Below are positions 1 through 5,845 of a stretch of DNA of 10,247 nucleotides, in pieces. Below the pieces are notes generated by a model. The model ran no database searches, was not told the DNA's origin, and was given only the letters and a program-made list of their open reading frames with translations. Source of the DNA: CBDUXP01 sp965371225 [NCBI: uncultured bacterium] (GTDB lineage: Bacteria > Abyssobacteria > SURF-5 > CBDUXP01); contig CBDUXP010000098.1 in the NCBI GenBank assembly GCA_965371225.1, positions 1-10,247 of the forward strand. The letters run 5' to 3'. The number at the start of each line of letters is the position of its first letter. Position 1 is the first letter of the stretch. A program made the position numbers and the translations under genes.

Positions 1-2580
1 CCGGACGGCGGTGGCGGTGGGCGGACGGTCTGAGGGAGCTTGGGCCAGCAGTTGAAGCACCAGCGCGTCGAGGTCGGGCGGTACGGCACCGTTATGCGTA
101 GAGGGTGCATCGGGCGTGGCGTGCTTGTGCTGGTCGAGGATGGCGGCGCCGGGGCCGGTGAAAGGCAGGCGGCCGGTGAGCATTTCGTAAAGCACGACGC
201 CGAGCGCGTATAGGTCGCTCTGCGGTACCGGCGTCTCGCCGTGCGCCTGCTCCGGGGCCATGTACGCCACGGTGCCCACCACCGCGCCTTCTTCCGTGAT
301 GCGCGACTCCTCCTGCGCCAACGCCAGCCCGAAGTCGCCGAGCTTGGCGCGACTTTCGGAGCCGCCCGACCCGGCACCCGGGCTCTGCGCCTGCGGCGCA
401 ACCGCCCCCCCTGTAAACCAGACGTTGCCGGGCTTCAGATCGCGGTGCACGATCCCTTCGGCGTGCGCGACCGCAAGGGCGTCGCACAGTTCGATGGCGA
501 TGCGCACGGCGTCCGGTACGGGCATCGCCCCTGCCGCGAGCCGGTCCGTCAGATCGCCGCCGGGCATGTACTCGTTCACGATGTACAACTGCCCCGCGTC
601 CTCGCCGATGTCGTGCACGGCGACGATGTGCGCATGCGTCCCGAACCGCGCCATGGCCTGCGCCTCGCGCTCGATGCGTTTGCGGCCGGCGTCGGACAAC
701 CGTTCGGGGCGGATCATGGCGAGCGCCACGTCCCGCTGCAGCCGCGTGTCCCGCGCCAGGTAGACCCGCTTGAATCCCCCTTCGCCCAGCAGCCGCTCCG
801 CCACGAACCGCCCGCCCGCCACGCTCGGCAGCCGGATCTCTTCCGTCCCGCCGGCCGGTATCCGCTGCGTGGCGCCGGCCGTATCCGGGTCGCTGCTCCG
901 TTCGCGGAGTTGTGCGACTTCCAGCGCGCGGACGGCTTCGTGCGACAGTTCGCGCAGGAGGTCTAGCTCGGCAGGATCAAAGACGTCGCCGGACACGTGC
1001 GGCCCGACAGCCAGCCCGCCGATGACTTTCCCGTCGCGTTCGATGGGCAGCAGCACGGACGCGTTCAGCCGGTCCATGCACGCGCGGGATTCCTGCGAGA
1101 TCTTCGCGAAGCGCGGGTCCACGCGCAAGCTCTCCCGCTGGATGGCCTCCCGGCCGGCCACCAGCATCTGCACCAGCGGTTCTTCGCTGAGGTCGTGCAG
1201 CGCCGACAGGTCCGACTCGCCGCTGCCGCTGATGTGCTCCCGGTCATCAGTCACGCCGGGCAACAGGAACGCCGCGCCGCTGTCCGTGTCGCACACCCGC
1301 GGCGGCGCACCAGCCAATACGTGGAGCACATCCTCCCGGGTGGTGCAGGCCAGCAGTTCATCCCCGATAGTGCGGCGCAATTCCGGGAAGCCCGCCCGCT
1401 TCGGGTACAGCCACCTGTTCACCCGGGCGTTGAACCGCGGCAGCACAAACAGGACGGGGAGGAGTATTGCGGCAGACAACGCAGGTGAAATGGTGCCGGT
1501 GCCCCAGACGAGCACCAACAGCAAGCCTCCGGCGGCCGTGTACACCAGAACGCGCCGGACGGCGATTTGGGCGTCCACCAGATCCTGTCGCAAGGTGAGA
1601 TACGCCAGCGCAACAGGAAGCACACCAAGGGGAATCCACGTGATCCGCCAGTCGGAAATCCAGCCGGGCACAAGCAAGGCGACGACAGACGTGAGGATGT
1701 TTCCCCCGGCGCCGAAACCAACGGCAAAGAAGACGATCCACGCGCGCTGTCGAATAAGCAAGGGATAGCGACCGCGAAGCATGACCAGCGATCGGGAAAT
1801 AAAGGCGAGCACGCAGAGGGTTTGGAGGCCATACAGCAACAGCACAAGGCTGCGCAGCTCGGCCAGTGTGTGCGGCATGCGCATGGCCCAGGCCACTGCG
1901 AGCGGCACCAGGCCTGCACCATACACAGCGCCCAGCCATAGAGGCCGCCGTTGCAACGCGGGATGTACGGTGGGAAACACGAAACCGATGTGAAGGACGG
2001 TCGGCAAAGACAACGCAGACGCGCCCATTGCGAGAATTTGGGACGTGTTTCCCGCGTGCCAGGTCAGCCGGGTCAGCATGCTGAGTCCGCTACAGGCAGT
2101 CGTACCAAACACGAGGAGCGCCCAACTCCCCGGGTCATACGGCCTGATGGCAAACGTCACGAGCATGCAGAAGAAGATGGTAGCGAGACCGATACAGACG
2201 GCATTGAAATAGAAGACGTCCGTCCACGTCTGCGTCTGTACGGGCAGGGTCACTCGGACGAGGCTGCGGTCAAGGTCGCGTACCTGCAGCGTGTTTACGG
2301 CGCCGCGGTCGAGACGCTCAAGTGCAAGAATCTGGGGCCGCGTCAGTTCCGCGACGTCGACGCCGTTGAGCGTAATGAGCGTACTTCCCGCCCTCAGGCC
2401 GGCCTGCGCCACGTCCGGCCGGCCAGGAAACAGGATGTGTAACACGTACTCCACGCCGCTCCGGGGCTGCCCGATTTGACGCACGACGTCGTTCAGCCCG
2501 AGCCCAACGCTGAGCACATAGAACCCCACCAGCGCGCCGAACAGCGCCTTCTGCCGCGGTGTGCCCTCCCGTAAGCGCAT
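1..2580 (-). CDS. Membrane-anchored Ser/Thr protein kinase with PDZ-like, multi-TM and GAF-like sensor domains, WNK-like lysine placement (3' end outside window)
   Basis: One open frame of 860 codons runs from ATG 2580 to the left edge; an in-frame TAG at 2593-2595 rules out an earlier start. Domains in order: a hydrophobic helix (about 11-29); a PDZ-like region (about 42-115, with GLRAGSTLITLNGVDV); six to eight hydrophobic segments (about 122-380); a GAF-like domain (about 400-555, LLPIERDGKVIGGLAVG); a low-complexity linker; and a protein kinase domain from about 594. The kinase shows GEGGFKRVY (599-607), alpha-C Glu639, HRDLKPGN (712-719, base Asp714), DFG (749-751) and APE (775-777). The frame ends near the closing helix (SDRP), so the catalytic domain is almost complete. 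The beta3 VAIK lysine is Ala621, while Lys604 lies in the glycine loop as in eukaryotic WNK kinases. HRD and DFG are about 17 residues further apart than usual, with a Gly/Ala/Pro/Ser-rich insert. The likely role is phosphorylation of cytosolic proteins on Ser/Thr in response to a membrane or ligand signal; signal and substrates cannot be read here. Confidence 0.93.
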   Translation of the reverse strand, partial: MRLREGTPRQKALFGALVGFYVLSVGLGLNDVVRQIGQPRSGVEYVLHILFPGRPDVAQAGLRAGSTLITLNGVDVAELTRPQILALERLDRGAVNTLQVRDLDRSLVRVTLPVQTQTWTDVFYFNAVCIGLATIFFCMLVTFAIRPYDPGSWALLVFGTTACSGLSMLTRLTWHAGNTSQILAMGASALSLPTVLHIGFVFPTVHPALQRRPLWLGAVYGAGLVPLAVAWAMRMPHTLAELRSLVLLLYGLQTLCVLAFISRSLVMLRGRYPLLIRQRAWIVFFAVGFGAGGNILTSVVALLVPGWISDWRITWIPLGVLPVALAYLTLRQDLVDAQIAVRRVLVYTAAGGLLLVLVWGTGTISPALSAAILLPVLFVLPRFNARVNRWLYPKRAGFPELRRTIGDELLACTTREDVLHVLAGAPPRVCDTDSGAAFLLPGVTDDREHISGSGESDLSALHDLSEEPLVQMLVAGREAIQRESLRVDPRFAKISQESRACMDRLNASVLLPIERDGKVIGGLAVGPHVSGDVFDPAELDLLRELSHEAVRALEVAQLRERSSDPDTAGATQRIPAGGTEEIRLPSVAGGRFVAERLLGEGGFKRVYLARDTRLQRDVALAMIRPERLSDAGRKRIEREAQAMARFGTHAHIVAVHDIGEDAGQLYIVNEYMPGGDLTDRLAAGAMPVPDAVRIAIELCDALAVAHAEGIVHRDLKPGNVWFTGGAVAPQAQSPGAGSGGSESRAKLGDFGLALAQEESRITEEGAVVGTVAYMAPEQAHGETPVPQSDLYALGVVLYEMLTGRLPFTGPGAAILDQHKHATPDAPSTHNGAVPPDLDALVLQLLAQAPSDRPPTATAVR

Positions 2581-2589
2581 GGCGGGGAT

Positions 2590-2595
2590 AGTCTA
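2590..2595 (-). promoter_or_regulatory. Putative -10 box (TAGACT) of a leaderless kinase transcript
   Basis: Read on the minus strand, TAGACT lies 9 bases before the kinase ATG. There is no purine-rich Shine-Dalgarno between box and start, and no good -35 is visible. If the box is used, transcription would start at or within a few bases of the ATG. The call rests mainly on the same arrangement at 4059 and 4969. Confidence 0.4.
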
Positions 2596-2625
2596 CTGGA
2601 GGGTGCCGTGCGCGCGCGTCTCTCC

Positions 2626-2647
2626 GGGCCGGTCTGAAGACCGGCCC
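2626..2647. repeat. Perfect inverted repeat, 10-bp arms
   Basis: GGGCCGGTCT (2626-2635) is mirrored exactly by AGACCGGCCC (2638-2647), with only GA between the arms, so the real hairpin loop would be 4-6 bases. CCCTAC follows immediately. It looks like a compact REP- or MITE-type hairpin rather than a terminator, because no T-run follows on either strand. Confidence 0.85.
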
Positions 2648-2681
2648 CTACGCGGGGGAATGTGGGGCGACAGGTTTTGTA

Positions 2682-2731
2682 GGGGCGCCATTCATAGCGT
2701 CCATCTTCCTGGGCGCAATGAATGGCGCCCC
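2682..2731. repeat. Perfect inverted repeat, 14-bp arms, 22-base loop
   Basis: GGGGCGCCATTCAT (2682-2695) is the exact reverse complement of 2718-2731. The 22-base loop contains a further near-pair (GCGTCC against GGGCGC, five of six matching), so the stem can continue with interruptions. The left arm is preceded by GTA, giving a GTAGGGG border like the CCCCTAC border of the neighbouring hairpin. The arm sequence is unrelated to the other two hairpins. Confidence 0.88.
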
Positions 2732-2749
2732 GACGGAACCACGATGCGG

Positions 2750-2765
2750 GCGACGCATGCGTCGC
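2750..2765. repeat. Perfect 16-bp palindrome
   Basis: GCGACGCATGCGTCGC is identical to its own reverse complement and is followed by GCCTAC. It could be a protein-binding palindrome, but its place among other repeat units favours a dispersed repeat element. Confidence 0.85.
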
Positions 2766-2781
2766 GCCTACACGCGTGTCT

Positions 2782-2824
2782 TATCTGCGTGTATCGGCGT
2801 GCATCGACGGTTCCCGTTCCGGGC
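2782..2824. repeat. Dispersed repeat, copy A (degenerate)
   Basis: This copy aligns without gaps to copy B at 2855-2897, with 32 of 43 positions matching, and both end in TTCCGGGC. Most mismatches replace T in copy B with G or C in copy A, so copy A looks like a G+C-drifted version of the same element. Confidence 0.7.
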
Positions 2825-2854
2825 GGTCTCTCTCCCCGCCCTACAAGGTTTTCC

Positions 2855-2897
2855 TATCTGTGTTTATCCGTGTTCATCCGTGGTTTCTCTTCCGGGC
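2855..2897. repeat. Dispersed 'ATCCGTGTTCATCCGTGG' repeat, copy B
   Basis: The element has an internal period of 10 bases (TGTTTATCCG, then TGTTCATCCG, then TGGTTTCTCT) and is A/T-richer than its surroundings. From memory, this sequence and its complement (with GGATGAACACGGATAAACAC) recur many times in intergenic regions of Planctomycetota, Verrucomicrobiota, Hydrogenedentota and similar genomes, often just after stop codons, as here behind the methyltransferase. Its function is unknown to me. Confidence 0.75.
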
Positions 2898-2921
2898 CGG
2901 GTCCGGCGCGGGCGCTCGCGG

Positions 2922-3965
2922 TTACGGCTTCCGGCCCCAGGTGAGGAGCAGGCCGGTCTGCGATTCTTCCTGCCTGATGCCGGCGAACCCGTGGCGTTCG
3001 AGGAACGCACGCTGCTCGGGCGCGCTGAGGAAGACGTTGCCCATGGTCGCTTCGATCCACTGGCCCATCACGGCGAACTGATGCTTGGGCTGGCGGGCGT
3101 CCTCGATCCGGTCGGGATAATTCTCATCAATGATGAGGAGGGCGCCGCCGGGCTTCAGCGCGCGGAAGCAGTTGGCGACGATCTGCTCGCGATGTTCCAC
3201 CTTGCACTCGTGCAGCACGAGGATCATCGTCACCAGATCGAACGCGTTCTCGTGACCGATTTCCGCACCGTGTAGCACCTCGCACGCGGCCCGCGGCGCG
3301 AGGCCGTTCTCTTCGAGATGTGCGTTCGCGCGGTGCACGCCATGCTCGTCGATATCCACCCCCACCACGCGGCATAGCGGATACGCCTCGGCCTGCGCGG
3401 CGACTACGCGGCCGCTGCCGCACCCCATGTCCAGAATCGCGCCGCCCGCGCGCAGCCCCGCTTCGAGTCCGTCGATCTGCGGGATCGCCTCGGCCACGGC
3501 CATGCGACCAAAGTGCTGGGTCGCCTCGCCGACCCACGCACTGAACGCGTCGCCCTTCTCCTGATACGTGTGCACGCCGCCGGTTCGATAGAGTTCGAGC
3601 GCGCGCGGCCCGTCGGCCGCCATCTGTCCGTGGAAGAGGCGGACCATGGGGCCCAGGTCCATCAGGCTCTCGCCGTTACCGAGCATGAAGGCGATGAACG
3701 GCGCCGGCTTGAACGTGCCATCGTCTGCCGCCTCGGCCAGCTCCAGCGCGTGCGCGCCCTTGAGCCACGCGTCCACGTACGGCGGGTGCAGCCCCAGTTC
3801 GCCGGCCAGGGTTTCGGCGTCGACACCGTCGGGATGGCGATTCAGCGCTTCGAACAGCCCCAGCTCCAGCCCCACTTGCATCAGGTGGGTGCCGAGAAAA
3901 CCGGTGAGGTAGCCGAAGATGCGGCGCGTGGCATCGCGCACAGTCACGGTAGCGGTATCGGTCAT
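2922..3965 (-). CDS. SAM-dependent class I methyltransferase with winged-helix dimerisation domain
   Basis: The 347-residue protein begins with a winged-helix/dimerisation region (about 10-90; LGLFEAL, ETLAGELGLHPPYVDAWL) of the kind found in O-methyltransferase-like enzymes. The Rossmann methyltransferase core follows. Motif I is ILDMGCGSGRV (Asp179 to Gly185), the acidic motif II is VGVDIDEHG, and later motifs are DLVTMILVLHE and ALKPGGALLIIDE. It should transfer a methyl group from S-adenosylmethionine, probably to a small molecule; the substrate cannot be told. I chose ATG 3965 because the frame extension to 4082 has no methyltransferase-like content, crosses the promoter at 4005-4033 and overlaps the divergent gene. 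No Shine-Dalgarno is visible before the start. It is transcribed away from the nitrilase gene, with 106 bases between the two starts. Confidence 0.92.
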   Translation of the reverse strand: MTDTATVTVRDATRRIFGYLTGFLGTHLMQVGLELGLFEALNRHPDGVDAETLAGELGLHPPYVDAWLKGAHALELAEAADDGTFKPAPFIAFMLGNGESLMDLGPMVRLFHGQMAADGPRALELYRTGGVHTYQEKGDAFSAWVGEATQHFGRMAVAEAIPQIDGLEAGLRAGGAILDMGCGSGRVVAAQAEAYPLCRVVGVDIDEHGVHRANAHLEENGLAPRAACEVLHGAEIGHENAFDLVTMILVLHECKVEHREQIVANCFRALKPGGALLIIDENYPDRIEDARQPKHQFAVMGQWIEATMGNVFLSAPEQRAFLERHGFAGIRQEESQTGLLLTWGRKP

Positions 3966-4004
3966 GGGAACACCGTTGGGTTTGCGGGAGGAGTGAGGAG
4001 GCGC

Positions 4005-4033
4005 ATGGTACCCCGCGGCGCAGGGCCGGTCAA
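4005..4033 (-). promoter_or_regulatory. Sigma70-type promoter of the methyltransferase gene
   Basis: On the minus strand there is TTGACC (4028-4033), a spacer of exactly 17 bases, and TACCAT (4005-4010). The expected start near 3998 gives a 5' leader of about 33 bases. It matches closely in form the promoter in front of RNase R (TTGACC, 17, TACAAT). Confidence 0.75.
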
Positions 4034-4058
4034 CGCGGAGCGCGCGCGAACCGCGGGC

Positions 4059-4064
4059 TATACT
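4059..4064 (+). promoter_or_regulatory. Putative -10 box (TATACT) of a leaderless nitrilase transcript
   Basis: TATACT ends 7 bases before ATG 4072, which would put the transcription start at or next to the start codon. No Shine-Dalgarno and no clear -35 hexamer are visible. It lies in the divergent region shared with the methyltransferase promoter. Confidence 0.55.
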
Positions 4065-4071
4065 GCCGCGC

Positions 4072-4908
4072 ATGGGAGACACGCTCCGGATCGCGGGCGT
4101 TCAATTGGACCCGACGCTCGGCGACGTGGCGGCGAACCGCGCGCTGGTGCTCCGCGCCACAGGTGAGGTGATCGATTCCGGCGCGCGGTTGGTGGTGCTG
4201 CCAGAATGCGCAGTCACCGGCTACTGTTTTGAGTCGAAGGCGGAAGCGCTGGAAGTGGCCGAGGAGGTGCCGGGGCCGACGACGGACGCGCTGATCGAGC
4301 GCTGCGCCGCTAGCGGCGCAGTCGTCGTGATCGGTTTGCTGCGCCGCGTGGAAGACGCCCTGTGCAACGCGGCGGTGGTGTGCGGCCCGGAGGGCATCAT
4401 CGGCGTCTATCACAAGACGCATTTGCCTACGCTGGGGGTCGACCGGTTCGTGACGGCGGGGACCGAGGCGCTGGCGGTGTATCCCACGCCGGCGGGCCGG
4501 CTCGGCCCGCTCATCTGTTACGACGCCCGCTTTCCCGAGCCGAGCCGGGTGCTGGCGCTCGCAGGCGCACAGATCATTACGCTGCCCACCAACTGGCCGC
4601 AGGGTAGCGAGAAGGTGCCCGAGTACGTGGTGCGCACGCGCGCCCTGGAAAATTGCTGCTACTTTATCGCGGTGAACCGCTGCGGCGTCGAACGCGGCTT
4701 CACCTTCGTGGGCCGGAGCACCATCGCCGGGCCGGACGGCAGCATCCTGGCGCAGGCCCGGGCGGACGGCCCGGACACGATCACTGCGGAGATCGACGTG
4801 AGCGCGGCGGATGTGAAAGACGTGATCGTGCGGCCGGACGCGCACGAGTTCCACTTCTGGCGCGACCGCCGCACGGACCTGTACGGCCCCATCGTCGGCG
4901 AGCGCTAG
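4072..4908 (+). CDS. Nitrilase-superfamily carbon-nitrogen hydrolase (amidase)
   Basis: The 278-residue protein has the complete catalytic triad of the superfamily: Glu45 in LVVLPECAVTGY, Lys115 in VYHKTHLP, and nucleophile Cys149 in LICYDARFPE. Further family signatures are RALENCCYFIAVNRCG and VGRSTIAGPDGSILA. Length and order are those of a single-domain aliphatic-amidase or carbamoylputrescine-amidase-like member, with no fusion domain or signal peptide, so it should act in the cytosol, splitting an amide or N-carbamoyl C-N bond. The natural substrate is not readable. ATG 4072 fits the usual start (LRIAGVQLDP just after it) and the -10 box 7 bases upstream. The CinA-type gene follows 72 bases later on the same strand. 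Confidence 0.93.
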   Translation: MGDTLRIAGVQLDPTLGDVAANRALVLRATGEVIDSGARLVVLPECAVTGYCFESKAEALEVAEEVPGPTTDALIERCAASGAVVVIGLLRRVEDALCNAAVVCGPEGIIGVYHKTHLPTLGVDRFVTAGTEALAVYPTPAGRLGPLICYDARFPEPSRVLALAGAQIITLPTNWPQGSEKVPEYVVRTRALENCCYFIAVNRCGVERGFTFVGRSTIAGPDGSILAQARADGPDTITAEIDVSAADVKDVIVRPDAHEFHFWRDRRTDLYGPIVGER

Positions 4909-4968
4909 GCCGCCGCCGTCCACAAGCGCGCCACCGGTAACACGGGTGCATTGTCCGTCCGGGCTTGC

Positions 4969-4974
4969 TAGGCT
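4969..4974 (+). promoter_or_regulatory. Putative -10 box (TAGGCT) of a leaderless cinA-type transcript
   Basis: TAGGCT ends 6 bases before ATG 4981. There is no Shine-Dalgarno; TTGTCC at 4951-4956 is too close (12 bases) to be a standard -35. The evidence is the position and the likeness to the boxes before the kinase and nitrilase starts. Confidence 0.4.
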
Positions 4975-4980
4975 GGGCGC

Positions 4981-5808
4981 ATGGCGGCGGTCGAACTCCT
5001 GGTGGTGGGTAACGAGATCTTGTCCGGCGCGACGTTGGATACCAATTCCCAGTGGATGGCCCGGCGCTTGACGACCCTGGGGGCCGACGTCACGCGCCGG
5101 ACGACGGTGGCGGACCTCCCCGAGCAGATTGGCGAGGCGGTGCGGGCCGCCTTGGCGCGCGGGGCGGCGATGCTCCTGGTGACGGGCGGGCTGGGGCCTA
5201 CGTTCGACGACATTACACTGCAAGCCGTCGGCGCCGCGCTCGGGCGCCCCGTGGCGGAGCGCCCAGATGCGCTCGCGTTCGTGGCGGGGCGCTATCGCGA
5301 CCTGTGTGATGCCGGGGTGGTGGAGACGGCGGACCTCCTGCCGGGGCGGCGCAAGATGGCGGCAGTGCCCGCGGACGCCGAGCTGATCCATAATGGAGTG
5401 GGCACGGCGCCGGGCGTGGTGCTCGAGGCGGACGGCCAGTATGTGCTGTGTTTTCCCGGCGTGCCGCGCGAGCTGTACGCCATGTTCGATGAGCCGAACG
5501 TGCAGACGTTGTTCCGTGACGTGTTGGGCGCGCGGTGCGTGCGCGAGGCGGAAGTGGAGACGCCGTTCAATGACGAGTCGGTGCTCGGGCCCCTGTGCGA
5601 CGAAGTGATGCAGCGTGTGCCCGGGGCCTACCTGAAATCGCGCGCGTCGCACTTCGACCACACGACGCAGATCCCCGTGCTCATCACGTGCGCCGGCCCG
5701 GACCCGGCGGAGGTGGAGCAGCGGCTGGCTCGCGCGCGGGACATGCTCGTGGACCTGTGCGACTTGCCGGCGGGTGCCGAGGGGGAGCGTCGCGCCCCTG
5801 CGGAGTAA
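4981..5808 (+). CDS. CinA-type (COG1058) molybdopterin-binding-domain protein lacking the C-terminal amidase domain
   Basis: The 275-residue protein carries the MoaB/Mog-like fold motifs of CinA: VGNEILSGATLDTNSQWMA near the N-terminus, TGGLGPTFDDIT in the middle, then NGVGTAPGVVLE and FPGVPRELYAMF. The last 100 or so residues correspond to the small linker domain that follows in CinA. Full CinA proteins are about 400 residues and end in a PncC nicotinamide-nucleotide amidase domain; here the frame stops (TAA) before it, with no broken remnant downstream, so this is a genuine short form as in many archaea and some bacteria. Characterised CinA proteins have ADP-ribose pyrophosphatase activity in this half, suggesting a pyridine-nucleotide role. 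The often quoted 'competence/damage-inducible' name is historical. It follows the nitrilase gene by 72 bases and may be co-transcribed. Confidence 0.9.
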   Translation: MAAVELLVVGNEILSGATLDTNSQWMARRLTTLGADVTRRTTVADLPEQIGEAVRAALARGAAMLLVTGGLGPTFDDITLQAVGAALGRPVAERPDALAFVAGRYRDLCDAGVVETADLLPGRRKMAAVPADAELIHNGVGTAPGVVLEADGQYVLCFPGVPRELYAMFDEPNVQTLFRDVLGARCVREAEVETPFNDESVLGPLCDEVMQRVPGAYLKSRASHFDHTTQIPVLITCAGPDPAEVEQRLARARDMLVDLCDLPAGAEGERRAPAE

Positions 5809-5810
5809 TC

Positions 5811-5837
5811 CGGTCCGCGCCCCCCGCGGCCGGACCG
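5811..5837 (+). terminator. Possible GC-rich hairpin after the cinA-type gene
   Basis: CGGTCCG (5811-5817) pairs with CGGACCG (5831-5837) across a 13-base loop, starting two bases after the TAA stop. There is no T-tract, so termination would be weak or factor-dependent. The placement just before the promoter at 5846 makes a unit boundary plausible. Confidence 0.3.
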
Positions 5838-5845
5838 CGTCCCCG

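Larger units (their letters stand above)
2581..2921. other. Gene-free, repeat-rich intergenic stretch
   Basis: This 341-base gap separates the kinase start from the methyltransferase stop. Short frames read through it, but their translations are only the repeats in different frames, so I call no gene. It holds a mosaic of unrelated hairpin-forming units (2626-2647, 2682-2731, 2750-2765) followed by two imperfect copies of a roughly 43-base element (2782-2824 and 2855-2897). The units are bordered by CCTAC or GTAGG pentamers (2647-2651, 2679-2683, 2767-2771, 2840-2844). No T-tract follows any hairpin, so intrinsic termination is not well supported, although the hairpins could still shape the 3' end of the methyltransferase mRNA. 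Confidence 0.8.

Noticed and set aside
770-1768. Long plus-strand frame over the kinase gene
   Set aside because: The translation is Ser/Arg/Pro-rich low complexity. The minus strand reads GAF and kinase motifs through the same bases. Other plus-strand frames between 241 and 2479 are rejected for the same reason.
2682-2731. Rho-independent terminator for the methyltransferase transcript
   Set aside because: The stem is strong, but the minus strand continues with TACAAAACC and has no run of T after it.
2626-2765. CRISPR-like array of short repeats
   Set aside because: The three units are different in sequence and length, and there are no regular spacers.
2718-3275. Plus-strand frames reading from the repeats into the methyltransferase gene
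   Set aside because: Their N-terminal parts are translations of the dispersed repeat, a known source of false proteins, and the rest is antisense to the methyltransferase.
3962-4006. 14-codon minus-strand frame whose TGA overlaps the methyltransferase ATG (ATGA)
   Set aside because: Its ATG overlaps the -10 hexamer of the predicted promoter, so it would lie upstream of the transcription start. It would be worth reviving only if the start maps further upstream.
3966-4082. 39-residue N-terminal extension of the methyltransferase
   Set aside because: It would cross its own -35/-10 promoter and overlap the divergent nitrilase start, and the added residues do not resemble the family.
4904-4915. 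Shared TAGGCCGCC after the stop of the nitrilase and MBOAT genes (also at 7586-7594)
   Set aside because: Nine bases including a stop codon in G/C-rich DNA can match by chance, and there is no wider similarity around them.
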